64,000 nt of DNA from Runella sp. SP2 (lineage in GTDB: Bacteria; Bacteroidota; Bacteroidia; Cytophagales; Spirosomataceae): positions 6,809,501 to 6,873,500 of the forward strand of contig NZ_CP031030.1 in assembly GCF_003711225.1 (NCBI RefSeq). Direction: 5' to 3'. Every line of letters starts with the position of its first letter. Position 1 is the stretch's first letter. Under the pieces are notes generated by a model. The model had not been told where the DNA came from. It did no database searches and worked only from the letters and a program-made list of their open reading frames with translations. Both the position numbers and the translations under genes were made by a program. Positions 8,205 to 18,288 of the stretch are shown here, one piece after another.

Positions 8205-11200
8205 GTGAAAAAAGTAGGTAGAGGCATATTGTTTGTTGTATTGGGGCTACTGCTAGTGGTCGGTTCGGGGGTGGTTTGGCTACAAACTACTTCGGGCCAA
8301 GACTGGCTGACCCAACAAGCAGTGTCGTACCTTCGTAAAAAGCTTCATACAAAAGTGGACATAGCCCAAGCCCGCTTTTCATTGCCCGACTGGATTGAAC
8401 TACGTGGGGTGTATGTGGAGGATTTGCGGCGTGATACGCTACTTGCAGGGGGGCGCCTATACGTGGATTTAGACGTGTGGGGTTTGCTGCAAAGTCGGGT
8501 GGGTATCAATGAAATCCAACTGGAAGATATTCGCCTCAAAGCTTACCGTACACTCCCTGATACTACGTTCAATTTTGCCTTTGTTGCCAAAGCCTTTGCG
8601 TCCGAAGATACCGCGCCCGATACCACAACCGCACCGTTGGATATGCGATTGGATGCGATTCAGCTTCGGAATGTGCGTTTGTCGTACCAAGATGCCGTCA
8701 TTGGCACTGATGCCGATCTGTCGCTGCCCGACGCACGCTTTCGGTTCTCGGCTTTTAACCCTTCACTGAACCGCTATCATTTGTCAAAAACCGACATTCG
8801 TTCGGGAGGAGTAACGGTGAAAATATACCAACCCCTTCGTCAAGATACGACGAAGACGGTGGCTTCGGCTCCTGCTTCTGACTCGCTTGATTTGAAGCTG
8901 GGAACACTGCTCTTGGCAGATTATCGGGTGGTGTATGAAGATGAAAAACAACAAATAAAAACTGCCGTTACCGTTGGGAAAATAGAGGTCGAAGCTGAAA
9001 AATTGTTTTTGACCAAACCGCTGGTTGCCCTCAAAAAATTAGGCATTGAAAATACCGACATAACTTTTCGCTCGGGTGATTTTGCCCTCGAACTCCAGCG
9101 TTTTCAAACCCAACTGGACAGCTTTCTGTTTGCTCCCGAGCGCATTTCGGGGCAGTTGAAGTCGGGGAGTTGGGTAGAAAAACGACGCGGAGCGGTGCGC
9201 CAACTTCGTGCTGATTTTGTCTATACGCCCCGCGAAGTGTCACTACAAAACTTACTGCTGCAAACCAACGAGACGCTTCTTCAAGATCGGGTTGTGCTGC
9301 GCTATGCGTCGCTGGATGATTTTTCAAAAAACATAGGAAAAGTGGGCGTGGAGGTGCGTTTGACCAAAAGCCAGCTTGGTTTTAAAGACATCCTTGCTTG
9401 GGTGCCTTCGCTGCGCAAAACCCCACCATTTGCCAAAAATCCTGCGGCTATTGTCAAATTTAATGGCCTTGTACAAGGCCGAATCGACGATTTGAGCCTA
9501 AAAGGAGTTGACATAAGTACGTTAGAAACAACCCACTTACGGGCCGATGGGCGGATTAAGGGGTTGCCCGACCCGCAACGAATGGCGTTGGACTTAAACA
9601 TTGCTGACTTATCGTCTTCGCGGCGAGATTTGCAGCGTATTTTGCCCGATAGCGCCCTGCCTGCTACCATCGAATTGCCCGACAACCTGCGTTTATCGGG
9701 CAAAGTGAAAGGGAGCTTAGATAATCTGTATTTGGATACCCAATTGGCCTCCGACCGAGGTAATGCGATGTTTGAGGGAAATCTCAAAAATTTTGTAAAA
9801 GGCCGCCAGCAAAGCTACGACGGAACGCTGGCATTGCTGGAGTTTGATGCAGGAAAATGGCTCAAACAACCGCCTTCGGAGCTGGGAAAACTTTCGCTTA
9901 AAGCAACGGTTGTTGGCCAAGGCATTGACCCCAAAACGCTCCAAGCAGATTTGACTGGTGTTGTTGAAAAGGCCGATGTGAAAGGCTATGTTTATCAAAA
10001 TTTGGCATTAAAAGGGAGTGTGCGGGAGCAAGTCGGTGACCTAACAGCCGCCATTGCGGATTCCAATGCGACTTTGACATTGGTTGCCAAAGCAGATTTG
10101 CGAACGGACTATCCCACGTTTTCATCCCAGTTAGACATTCTAACGCTGCGCCTAAAACCGCTTCATTTGTACGAAGAAGATTTGGAAATCAAAGGGGGAA
10201 TAAATGCCAACTTTACTTCTACTGACCCCGAAGACCCACGCGGAACGTTCCAAATTACCAATGGAATTTTGGTACAAAAAGGAAAACCCATTCCCCTGCA
10301 AAATATTCAAGTCGTGCTTGATAACCAGCAGGGAGAGCGCTTGGCGCGGATAGATGCCCCTTTCTTGAAAGCCAAAGCGACGGGTACGTTTCGCTATGTG
10401 CAGTTGGCTGACGTGGTGCTGACTGAAATCAATCGTTATTTTGCGCTTCCCGATGTCTCTTACAAACCCGTGACCAGTCCTTATCGCTTGTCGATGGACG
10501 GAAAAATAGCCAATCACCCTGCGATTCAGGTATTTGTTCCTGAACTGACGCGAATGGATACGGTTCGTTTTTCGGTGTATTTGGACAGCCAGCGCGACAC
10601 TACTTTGTTGGCGCGTATTTCGGCACCGCACGTTGAGTACGATAGCATGGTGGTTAAAAATGCCGATTTTGGGGTGTTAGGAGTCGAAAATCAGGCCAAT
10701 TACGTGGGGCATGTGGACAACTTTTTGTACGATACCTACCAAATCAAACGGGCTGCCGTAGAAGGCCAAGTAGCTAATAGCTTGGTGGGTTTTAAGGGGT
10801 CGTTTAAAGATTCATTATACCAAAAACAACACGAATTGGCAGGCTCACTGGCAAGCGTGGGCAATGCGTATCGTTTGCAACTCGCCCCCAATGGCCTTTT
10901 GCTTGACTACAAACCTTGGCAAGCAGCGCCTGCTGGCTACGTTCAGTTTGGCAAAGAAGGACTGTTGGTCAAACAATTTGGTTTGCAACAAGACCGCCAA
11001 CGACTGCTCATCAACACCACAACCGATACGCCCAACGGCCCCTTGCGGGTTGAAATGGATAGCCTTGATTTGGGCACACTGACCTCTTTGGTGATGGATT
11101 CGTTGCAGGTAAGCGGTAAGTTGGGAGGAAATGTGTTGCTACAAAATTATACCGAGTCTGCCGTTTTTACAGGCGACTTAGGCATTGAAGGGTTTAAATA

Positions 11201-12962
11201 TACCAACATCCCAATCGGAGATTTGAAAATCAAAGCGGCCAACGAATCGGCGTCTAAGATTGTGGCGGAAGCGACCTTAAAAAGTCCCCAAAATGATGTG
11301 CGTTTGACGGGAAACTACCTGCTGAAAAGTAAAACACCGCTCGATTTGCAGGTGGACATTCGTAAGCTTGGAGCGCAGACAATTGAGGCATTTAGTGCAG
11401 GACAGCTTCGTCGTGCCACGGGGGCATTGTCAGGAAAAGCTACCATTAGAGGTGCTACCGATAAGCCGCAGGTAGAAGGTGAGGCGCTGTTTGACAGTGT
11501 GGCCTTTAACATAACCAAGCTCGGTGCTACGTACCGCATCCCTAATAGCCGTTTGCAGTTTGCCAATTCGGATATTTTCCTCAAAAAATTTGTGGTTAGA
11601 GATACCCTCAACCAACCCTTACAGGTGGATGGAAAAATCAATTGGGCTAATCTACCGAATGTGGCCTATAACCTCACGATTGAAGGAAAAGACTTTACGG
11701 TGTTGAACGCCTCACGCAAAGAAAATGACTTCTTCTACGGCAAAGGTATCGTGGATGCCAACTTGCACATCGAAGGCGTAGGAACGAATCCGACGATTGA
11801 TGGGTCGGTCAAACTCAAACAAGGAAGCGACATTACGGTCATTATGCCTGACGATGATTTGGGCAAGGCAAGTACGGAAGGGATTGTCGAATTTGTGAAT
11901 AAATCGGACACCACTGCTACCCCAAATGCAGGCGCAGAAACGGCCGCGCCGTTGGCTTTTGGGGCAGGTATTTCGCTCAATTTAGAAGCTGACGACCGCT
12001 CACAGTTGACCATTGTGGTGGATGAACTGAACGGAGACAACCTGAAAGTAAAAGGCAATGCGCAGCTCAATGCGGGCATCACACCCGAAGGACAACCGTA
12101 TATTTTGGGATTGTATGAACTTACCCAAGGGTCGTATAATCTTACGTTTGAAATTTTAAAACGAGATTTTACCATCCAAAAAGGAAGCCGACTGCTCTGG
12201 ACGGGCGATCCCATGAAGGCCGACGTGGACATTACGGCGGTGTATCCCGTTGTTGCCGATTTGACTCCCCTCCAAGGCAAAGCCGCGCAGTATGGCAAAG
12301 TGCCACTTGAGGTATTGCTCAAAATGCAAGGAAGCCTTAGCAATCCACAAATTAGCTTTGAAGTGCGCCCCGACCCTACCAAGGTGTCGGCCAACGTGCG
12401 TAGCCGCATCGAAGAAGATGGGGTTTTTAACAACATCAAAGACCCCGTTCAGATGAATAAACAGGTGTTTTCTTTGCTGGTTTTGAATAAATTTATGGGT
12501 GAACAATCGTCCGATTTTTTCTCGTCGGTCAATCCCGAAGTAATCGCCCGCCAAAGCGTGAGTAAGCTTTTGACCGATCAACTCAACTTGCTGGCTTCGG
12601 ATTTGATCAAGGGAGTGAAACTCAATTTTGATGTAAACTCGACTGCCGTAGCAACGGGAAGCGGCAGTGCAGGCCAAACCGACTTGAACGTGGGGTTGAG
12701 CAAAGCATTTATGAATGAGCGTTTGACGGTGAATGTGGGTCGAAATTTTGAGATTGAAAGCGGAAATCGCACCCAAAAATCCACGGAATTGGTCGATAAC
12801 GTCAACATCAACTATAACCTAACCCGCGATGGCCGCTATGCGGTTCGCGCTTATCGAAAAAATCAGTACCAAACCGTATTAGAAGGATTTATTGTAGAAA
12901 CAGGCGTGAGTTTTGCCGTTGTTTTGGATTATGAAACCTTCAAAGAAATGTTTAAGAAATAG
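8205..12962 (+). CDS. tamB: TamB-family translocation/assembly protein (DUF490)
   Basis: A 1585-residue inner-membrane-anchored periplasmic protein. Residues 6-27 are a single transmembrane anchor. The next 1100 residues are AsmA/TamB-like beta strands of low complexity typical of the hydrophobic-groove beta-taco. The C-terminal 430 residues carry the DUF490 domain, ending with the strand LNVGLSKAFMNERLTVNVGR. TamB works with an outer-membrane Omp85 partner (here the next gene) in barrel-protein assembly and in phospholipid traffic between membranes. Translation appears to start at GTG 8205 (VKKVGRG), since no in-frame ATG precedes the anchor. Gaps of 23 and 19 nt to its neighbours indicate one operon. 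Confidence 0.92.
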   Translation: MKKVGRGILFVVLGLLLVVGSGVVWLQTTSGQDWLTQQAVSYLRKKLHTKVDIAQARFSLPDWIELRGVYVEDLRRDTLLAGGRLYVDLDVWGLLQSRVGINEIQLEDIRLKAYRTLPDTTFNFAFVAKAFASEDTAPDTTTAPLDMRLDAIQLRNVRLSYQDAVIGTDADLSLPDARFRFSAFNPSLNRYHLSKTDIRSGGVTVKIYQPLRQDTTKTVASAPASDSLDLKLGTLLLADYRVVYEDEKQQIKTAVTVGKIEVEAEKLFLTKPLVALKKLGIENTDITFRSGDFALELQRFQTQLDSFLFAPERISGQLKSGSWVEKRRGAVRQLRADFVYTPREVSLQNLLLQTNETLLQDRVVLRYASLDDFSKNIGKVGVEVRLTKSQLGFKDILAWVPSLRKTPPFAKNPAAIVKFNGLVQGRIDDLSLKGVDISTLETTHLRADGRIKGLPDPQRMALDLNIADLSSSRRDLQRILPDSALPATIELPDNLRLSGKVKGSLDNLYLDTQLASDRGNAMFEGNLKNFVKGRQQSYDGTLALLEFDAGKWLKQPPSELGKLSLKATVVGQGIDPKTLQADLTGVVEKADVKGYVYQNLALKGSVREQVGDLTAAIADSNATLTLVAKADLRTDYPTFSSQLDILTLRLKPLHLYEEDLEIKGGINANFTSTDPEDPRGTFQITNGILVQKGKPIPLQNIQVVLDNQQGERLARIDAPFLKAKATGTFRYVQLADVVLTEINRYFALPDVSYKPVTSPYRLSMDGKIANHPAIQVFVPELTRMDTVRFSVYLDSQRDTTLLARISAPHVEYDSMVVKNADFGVLGVENQANYVGHVDNFLYDTYQIKRAAVEGQVANSLVGFKGSFKDSLYQKQHELAGSLASVGNAYRLQLAPNGLLLDYKPWQAAPAGYVQFGKEGLLVKQFGLQQDRQRLLINTTTDTPNGPLRVEMDSLDLGTLTSLVMDSLQVSGKLGGNVLLQNYTESAVFTGDLGIEGFKYTNIPIGDLKIKAANESASKIVAEATLKSPQNDVRLTGNYLLKSKTPLDLQVDIRKLGAQTIEAFSAGQLRRATGALSGKATIRGATDKPQVEGEALFDSVAFNITKLGATYRIPNSRLQFANSDIFLKKFVVRDTLNQPLQVDGKINWANLPNVAYNLTIEGKDFTVLNASRKENDFFYGKGIVDANLHIEGVGTNPTIDGSVKLKQGSDITVIMPDDDLGKASTEGIVEFVNKSDTTATPNAGAETAAPLAFGAGISLNLEADDRSQLTIVVDELNGDNLKVKGNAQLNAGITPEGQPYILGLYELTQGSYNLTFEILKRDFTIQKGSRLLWTGDPMKADVDITAVYPVVADLTPLQGKAAQYGKVPLEVLLKMQGSLSNPQISFEVRPDPTKVSANVRSRIEEDGVFNNIKDPVQMNKQVFSLLVLNKFMGEQSSDFFSSVNPEVIARQSVSKLLTDQLNLLASDLIKGVKLNFDVNSTAVATGSGSAGQTDLNVGLSKAFMNERLTVNVGRNFEIESGNRTQKSTELVDNVNINYNLTRDGRYAVRAYRKNQYQTVLEGFIVETGVSFAVVLDYETFKEMFKK

Positions 12963-12981
12963 GTTCTCAAATTAAAGATAC

Positions 12982-15312
12982 ATGTCAAGAATCACGGCTG
13001 TCTGGCTTTTTATGGTTGGAATCGTGCTGAGTAGCTGCTCGGTATCGAAGCACTTGCCTGCGGGAGAGAGCTTGTACATGGGGGCGGAAGTGAAAGTGGT
13101 GGCCGACTCGGCAGTATCGGCCAAAGACGCCAAGGCTGTGAAGGAAATGGTAGAGCCCTTGATTCGGCCTGTGCCAAATAGCAGTTTGTTGGGCTTCCCG
13201 TACAAAGTTTGGTTCTATTATTTTATGGGTGAGCCTACCAAAGAAAAGAGTTTTCGTGGGTGGTTTCGGAAGCGCTTTGGCGAGCCGCCCGTGTTGGCAA
13301 GCCGTCGGGCTGTAACTGCAAACGGCGAAATAGTGACAAATTATCTTCAAAATGAAGGGTATTTCCGTACCGAAGCCTCGGGTGAGTTGGTTGAAAAAGG
13401 ACGCACCGCCAAAGCCCATTATACGGTCGCACTAAAACCACGGTATTTGATTGAAAACGTCGAATTTGTGGATCCCAGTACGGGCCGAGGTTTTACCCAA
13501 GAATTTCTTAAAAACCGCCAATCGTCCCTGCTAAAATCTGGGCAGCCTTACCAACTTTCGGTCATTGAGGCCGAGCGCCAACGGATTGAACGGGATTTGA
13601 AACGCGTTGGGTTTTATTACTTTCGCCCCGACTACCTCATTATCAAGGCCGATACCAACCTCAACCGTAATCGGGTGAATTTGTACGTGGAGCTAAAACC
13701 CAACACGACGCAGTTGGCCTTAAAAAGGTATTTTATTAAAAATGTCTATGTGATTTCGGACAATGGCCTGCTGCGTTCTGATACCTTAGCGGGGGCGGTG
13801 TATCGACGTGGTTTTCAAATTGTGGATCCTGCACGGGCGTATCGTGTTCGGACATTTGCCGATGCCATTGGTTTTCGCCCTAAAGCAATGTATAGCAGCG
13901 ATATACAAGATGTGTCGTTGTCGCGGCTAATCAACCTCAAGAACTTCAAATTTGTTAAAAATCGCTTTGAACTGCTTCCTCGTTCCGATTCGGCTTTGTT
14001 GGATGTGTATTATTATTTGACACCCCTGAAAAAGAAATCGCTGCGGGCAGAATTAAGTGCCGTTACGAAGTCAAACAACCTGACAGGGTCGCAGCTAAAC
14101 CTGACTTGGATGAACCGAAACCTGTTTCGAGGGGCGGAAATGCTACGCCTAACGGCCAATGCAGGGATAGACGTACAGCTGGGAAGTCAGCGAAATATAA
14201 AAGTGCGGGATTATTACCGAACCAGCGTAGAAGGCGAGTTGTCGTTCCCTCGTTTTGTCTTGCCTTTTTACCGAATGAATCCCGCCAAAAACCAAACATT
14301 ACCCAAAACAACGCTGACGGTAGGGTACGAAGAATTATCTCAAAAAGATTTTTATACCCAAACCTCGGTGAAACTTAACTGGGGCTACATGTGGCGACGA
14401 AGCACGCGGATAGAACATTCGTTTACGCCGATTTCGCTCAACATTGTCAAACCCCGAAACATCAGCGAGGCGTTGGTGGATAGCATTACTTCGCCTACTA
14501 TTCCTTTGCAAGATTTACTTCGGTATTTTAGTATCCTCGAAAACCGTCTCATTTTGGGAGCGCAGTACAACTTCAGCTTCACCCCTCAGCCTGCTTTTGG
14601 TAGTAGGGGAAAGTTTGTGTTGAACGCAGGGGCTGATATTGCGGGCAATGTAGCGGGGCTGATTTCCAAAGGCCGCCAAGAAGTGGGTTTGGTGTTTGGG
14701 ATTCCGTACGAACAATACGCGCGTTTCGACGTTGATATGCGCTACTACTACGATTTTACCCCTTCCATCCGTTGGGCTAATCGCCTCCTTGGAGGGGTGG
14801 GAATCCCCTACGGAAACTCGTTTGCCCTGCCTCAGTTTAAACAATATTTTGCGGGTGGAAGCAACGGCATTAGGGCGTTTCGTGGGCGAGCCGTTGGGCC
14901 AGGAAGCTACCAGCCCGACTCGCTGAGCTTGTTTGGCTTTACGTCGTTTGGGGACATTCGACTGGAAGCCAATACCGAACTTCGTTTTAAAGTAAATCAG
15001 TACATCGAAACGGCTCTTTTTGCCGATGCGGGGAATATCTGGATGTATCGAAATTTCGATAATTCGTTTTATTTTCCCGAAGACAATGCCGTTTTTACCA
15101 ATAAGTTCTACAAACAAGTAGCCGTAGGAGCGGGGCTTGGTCTGCGCCTGACCTTGCCTTTTTTGTTGCTTCGCTTCGATTTAGCGACACCCCTTCGCAA
15201 GCCTTGGCTTCCCGAAACCGACCGCTGGGTGATTCGTCAAATGGATTTTGGAAGCCGTAGCTGGCGAAAAGAAAACTTGGTACTCAACATTGCCGTTGGG
15301 TATTCGTTTTAG
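12982..15312 (+). CDS. tamL: lipidated BamA/TamA-family outer-membrane protein (TamL)
   Basis: A 776-residue Omp85-family protein with a lipoprotein signal (IVLSSC, lipid Cys19) in place of the ordinary signal peptide of TamA; lipidated TamL with TamB is the known arrangement in Bacteroidota. POTRA-like segments lie at about 30-330 (VKEMVEPLIRPVPNS, RYLIENVEFVDPSTGRGF, LKRYFIKNVYVISDNGLL). The 16-strand barrel fills the rest. The Omp85 loop-6 motif is visible in AGGSNGIRAFRGRAVGPGSY, and the final strand ends in an aromatic residue (VGYSF), the barrel-insertion signal. It ends one nucleotide before the convergent AraC gene. Confidence 0.92.
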   Translation: MSRITAVWLFMVGIVLSSCSVSKHLPAGESLYMGAEVKVVADSAVSAKDAKAVKEMVEPLIRPVPNSSLLGFPYKVWFYYFMGEPTKEKSFRGWFRKRFGEPPVLASRRAVTANGEIVTNYLQNEGYFRTEASGELVEKGRTAKAHYTVALKPRYLIENVEFVDPSTGRGFTQEFLKNRQSSLLKSGQPYQLSVIEAERQRIERDLKRVGFYYFRPDYLIIKADTNLNRNRVNLYVELKPNTTQLALKRYFIKNVYVISDNGLLRSDTLAGAVYRRGFQIVDPARAYRVRTFADAIGFRPKAMYSSDIQDVSLSRLINLKNFKFVKNRFELLPRSDSALLDVYYYLTPLKKKSLRAELSAVTKSNNLTGSQLNLTWMNRNLFRGAEMLRLTANAGIDVQLGSQRNIKVRDYYRTSVEGELSFPRFVLPFYRMNPAKNQTLPKTTLTVGYEELSQKDFYTQTSVKLNWGYMWRRSTRIEHSFTPISLNIVKPRNISEALVDSITSPTIPLQDLLRYFSILENRLILGAQYNFSFTPQPAFGSRGKFVLNAGADIAGNVAGLISKGRQEVGLVFGIPYEQYARFDVDMRYYYDFTPSIRWANRLLGGVGIPYGNSFALPQFKQYFAGGSNGIRAFRGRAVGPGSYQPDSLSLFGFTSFGDIRLEANTELRFKVNQYIETALFADAGNIWMYRNFDNSFYFPEDNAVFTNKFYKQVAVGAGLGLRLTLPFLLLRFDLATPLRKPWLPETDRWVIRQMDFGSRSWRKENLVLNIAVGYSF

Positions 15313-15313
15313 A

Positions 15314-16147
15314 CTACACTTCTGCCACGCCAAAGGCGCGTTCGGGGGCTTTTCCTTCGGCAATCAGAAAACCGTTGGGCGTCAGGTGCGTAAACTCTTT
15401 AAAGTCGCGTACCAAATGTTGATAGTCGTAATAGCCCAATTCGAGCGCAATTGTGAGCCAATCTTTGTGAGGTTGGGCATTTTTGAATTTGACGGCTTTT
15501 TCAAAACGCGTAATTCGGTCGAAGGTTTTGGGACTCACGCCGACTCGTTCGGTAAAGACGCGGTGAAACTGGCGTACACTCAAGCAGGCGTCGTTGGCCA
15601 AAGAATCCATGACGGGGGCTCTGTTTTGATATAAAAGCACTTGTGCCACTTTATCAATTCCGAGCAGCGGGCGTTTTGATTTTTTGATACACTCTTCCAG
15701 AAAACGCTCCGCCAGCAGAATAGCTCCAAAAGGGTCGTCTAAATTGGAAATTTCTTCGTGAACCGAACGAATATTACTTCCCCAAATCGCTTCTGCGTCA
15801 ATAAACGTGTTGGTCAATTCGGAAGAAGGAAGCCCCGTGAGTCGAAATAAAGCCGTTGGTTGCAACACAATCTGCAACGCCCAAAAATCGCGTCCAATGT
15901 ATCGGTTTGTCAGCAGCGTATGTTGGCCGTTGAGGGTACATTTTGGGTGCTTTTGCAGTGGTACATCGTTGGAATAACCTACGTTTTGTAAATCTCTTAA
16001 ATAAAAAACCAAACACTGTTCGGGGCGGGGCACGTAGGCTTTGAAAGGCAATACCTCATTTGTCCCAAACTTAAATCGGATGATTTGATGTTTGCGGACG
16101 TATTCTTGCAAATGCAAACTGGGTAAAACGTCTTTCAGGATAACCAT
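15314..16147 (-). CDS. AraC-family transcriptional regulator
   Basis: A 277-residue regulator. Residues 1-150 form an N-terminal beta-rich sensor (LQEYVRKHQIIRFKFG, CTLNGQHTLLTNRYIGRDFWALQIVLQP) of the type often found in Bacteroidota AraC proteins. The C-terminal AraC domain has helices at LANDACLSVRQFHRVFTERVG and LGYYDYQHLVRDFKEFTHLTP. Its start lies one nucleotide after the stop of the cupin gene, so the two are cotranscribed, and the regulator may control the cupin or respond to the same signal. It is convergent with tamL with virtually no gap. Confidence 0.88.
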   Translation of the reverse strand: MVILKDVLPSLHLQEYVRKHQIIRFKFGTNEVLPFKAYVPRPEQCLVFYLRDLQNVGYSNDVPLQKHPKCTLNGQHTLLTNRYIGRDFWALQIVLQPTALFRLTGLPSSELTNTFIDAEAIWGSNIRSVHEEISNLDDPFGAILLAERFLEECIKKSKRPLLGIDKVAQVLLYQNRAPVMDSLANDACLSVRQFHRVFTERVGVSPKTFDRITRFEKAVKFKNAQPHKDWLTIALELGYYDYQHLVRDFKEFTHLTPNGFLIAEGKAPERAFGVAEV

Positions 16148-16148
16148 T

Positions 16149-16694
16149 TTATTTGAGGCTTAAAGGTGGTCCTACATTTTTCATGCCGTGCGCCATGGTG
16201 ATTTGTTGAAATTCTTCTTCGGTGGGGGGCGCTTTCAATTCATTCATTTTTAAGAAAAATTCTTCCATTTTTCCCGCTGGTTGTACCATATAAATCAACT
16301 TGCCCTTGTCGCTAAGTTGAATCCAAGTGTGCGGTATTTTTCGGGGCAAAAATATCGTATCTCCTTGATTTAAAATTTCTTCCTTTTCGCCCACACGAAA
16401 CCGATAGCTTCCTTCTACCACCGTAAAGATTTCGTCTTGGTCGTTGTGTACGTGCAGTACGGGGCCTTCTTTTACATGGCCAATATACTCAAAAACAGCC
16501 AATTGTCCATTGGTATCTTTTCCCGAAATTTTAACATCGTTGGGGTTGATACCTTTGTAAGGCGTATGAACCCCAAAACGAGCTTCGCCATTTTTGACGA
16601 GGAAAGGTTTAGGGTTACTTTGGGCAAACGATTTGGGGGCAAAACTGCCAGCCGTAGCTACGACCGCCGCAGAAAGAAAGAATCTACGTTGCAT
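16149..16694 (-). CDS. exported cupin-domain protein
   Basis: A 181-residue single-domain cupin with an N-terminal export signal (RRFFLSAAVVATAGSFAPKSFAQ, with a twin-arginine-like RR start). The cupin core has the metal-ligand pattern VLHVHNDQDEIFTVVEGSYRF followed by GDTIFLPRKIPHTW, so the two histidines, Glu and final His of a mononuclear metal site are retained. Substrate is unknown. The start at 16694 (MQRRFF) is chosen because it places the signal peptide at the N-terminus. It heads a two-gene operon with the AraC regulator. Confidence 0.82.
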   Translation of the reverse strand: MQRRFFLSAAVVATAGSFAPKSFAQSNPKPFLVKNGEARFGVHTPYKGINPNDVKISGKDTNGQLAVFEYIGHVKEGPVLHVHNDQDEIFTVVEGSYRFRVGEKEEILNQGDTIFLPRKIPHTWIQLSDKGKLIYMVQPAGKMEEFFLKMNELKAPPTEEEFQQITMAHGMKNVGPPLSLK

Positions 16695-16843
16695 ACGAAT
16701 GAAGTAAATTTTGTGCGTGAATGATGACACAAAAGTGGAAAGACGACGGGGAAGGTTGGTGGTAAAAATCGGACGTTTTGGGGCAAGGAGAGTAATTTTT
16801 AGGGTTTATTTTCTTTTCTGAGCATTCGCCTTAAACCTTAATC

Positions 16844-18067
16844 ATGTCGCAAAAATCCACCTTACAGCACCTTGTCCAAATTCCCGTTATCGTTGCCGCA
16901 CTGGGATATTTAGTAGATATGTACGACCTCTTTTTGTTCAGTGTCGTGCGCGTCAATAGCTTCAAAGCTTTGGGCGTTTCGGCCGAGCAGCTTCTTCCAG
17001 AAGGGGTTTTCTTACTCAATACGCAGTTGGCAGGTTTGCTGGTTGGTGGTGTGTTTTGGGGTATATTGGGTGATAAAAAAGGCCGTCTTTCTATTCTTTT
17101 TGGTTCAATTTTAATGTATTCGCTGGCCAATATTGCCAATGGCTTTGTCCAAACCGTTGAGCAATACGCTTTCCTGCGTTTCATCGCGGGTATTGGCCTT
17201 GCGGGCGAGCTAGGTGCAGGAATAACGCTTGTGTCAGAAGTATTGCCCAAAGAAATCAGGGGCTACGGCACCACTGTTGTTGCTACAATGGGGCTGGTAG
17301 GTGCCATCATGGCCAATTTTGTGGCTGATTGGTTCGACTGGCGGGTATCGTATTTTGTCGGCGGAGGGATGGGGCTAGTGCTGTTGGTTTTACGCTTAAA
17401 TGTGTTTGAATCGGGCCTGTTTGAAAAAGTAAAATCGCAAAAAGTCCAAAAAGGCAATATTTTGATGTTGTTCAATAACCGTCGTCGTTTTACGAAATAC
17501 CTACTGTCGATTCTGATTGGGATTCCCCTGTGGTTTGTGACGGGTGTGCTGATGACTTTCTCGCCTGAATTTGGCAAAGCCGTCGGACTGACCGAGCCGA
17601 TTGTAGCGGGAAAATGCGTCATGTTTGCCTTTTCGGGACAAATTGTTGGGGATATCGTCAGTGGGTTGGTGAGTCAGTACCTCAAAAGCCGCAAAAAGGT
17701 TATGGGACTATTCATCCTGCTTTCGTTCGTATTTATGCTTACGTACCTGTTATTCCCCGTCAAAAGCGTCGATTCGTTTTACATAATTTGTGTGTTATTG
17801 GGCTTTTGTAACGGTTACTGGACGATTTTTATCACGATTGCGGCCGAGCTTTTTGGCACAAATCTCCGCGCGACGGTCGCTACCTCCGTGCCTAACGTGG
17901 TGCGTGGAACTGCCATCATTCTTACGTCGGCCTTTGTTGCTTTAAAACCCAGTTTAGGAATCATCAACAGCGCCGTAGTGATTGGAACAGTCACGGTAAT
18001 CATCGCATTGGCATCGCTGTATTTCTTGGAAGAAACTTTCACCAAAGACCTCAATTACGAAGAATGA
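16844..18067 (+). CDS. MFS transporter (metabolite:H+ symporter type)
   Basis: A 407-residue inner-membrane permease with 12 predicted transmembrane helices. The loop 2-3 signature is seen in GILGDKKGRLSILFG, and the conserved acidic start VDMYDLFLFSVVR lies in helix 1. IRGYGTTVVATMGLVGA and NLRATVATSVPNVVRGTA match the sugar/metabolite symporter subgroup (SP/MHS-like). The substrate cannot be inferred from the neighbours, which are an AraC/cupin pair on the other strand and a secreted PKD protein. A terminator follows. Confidence 0.85.
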   Translation: MSQKSTLQHLVQIPVIVAALGYLVDMYDLFLFSVVRVNSFKALGVSAEQLLPEGVFLLNTQLAGLLVGGVFWGILGDKKGRLSILFGSILMYSLANIANGFVQTVEQYAFLRFIAGIGLAGELGAGITLVSEVLPKEIRGYGTTVVATMGLVGAIMANFVADWFDWRVSYFVGGGMGLVLLVLRLNVFESGLFEKVKSQKVQKGNILMLFNNRRRFTKYLLSILIGIPLWFVTGVLMTFSPEFGKAVGLTEPIVAGKCVMFAFSGQIVGDIVSGLVSQYLKSRKKVMGLFILLSFVFMLTYLLFPVKSVDSFYIICVLLGFCNGYWTIFITIAAELFGTNLRATVATSVPNVVRGTAIILTSAFVALKPSLGIINSAVVIGTVTVIIALASLYFLEETFTKDLNYEE

Positions 18068-18101
18068 GTTGAACTCCTATCGAGGGATTGTATATTTTAT
18101 T

Positions 18102-18150
18102 ACCTTACCGTTAAATGCGACAAAATTTTCGGTAAGGTTTTTTCGTTTTT
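18102..18150 (+). terminator. Rho-independent terminator of the MFS gene
   Basis: Perfect 9-bp stem ACCTTACCG/CGGTAAGGT (18102-18110 and 18130-18138) with a 19-nt loop, followed by TTTTTCGTTTTT. Confidence 0.85.
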
Positions 18151-18288
18151 AGTAAGACTTACCCCCTTTGAGATTAGATTTTGCTTAGAAACGCAGCGTA
18201 AACAGCGAAATTTGCGTAAACAAGATAACAACATAATACGTTGAAATTAGGCACAAGATTTGAGGAAGAGGAGAAAGAGACTAAACCA

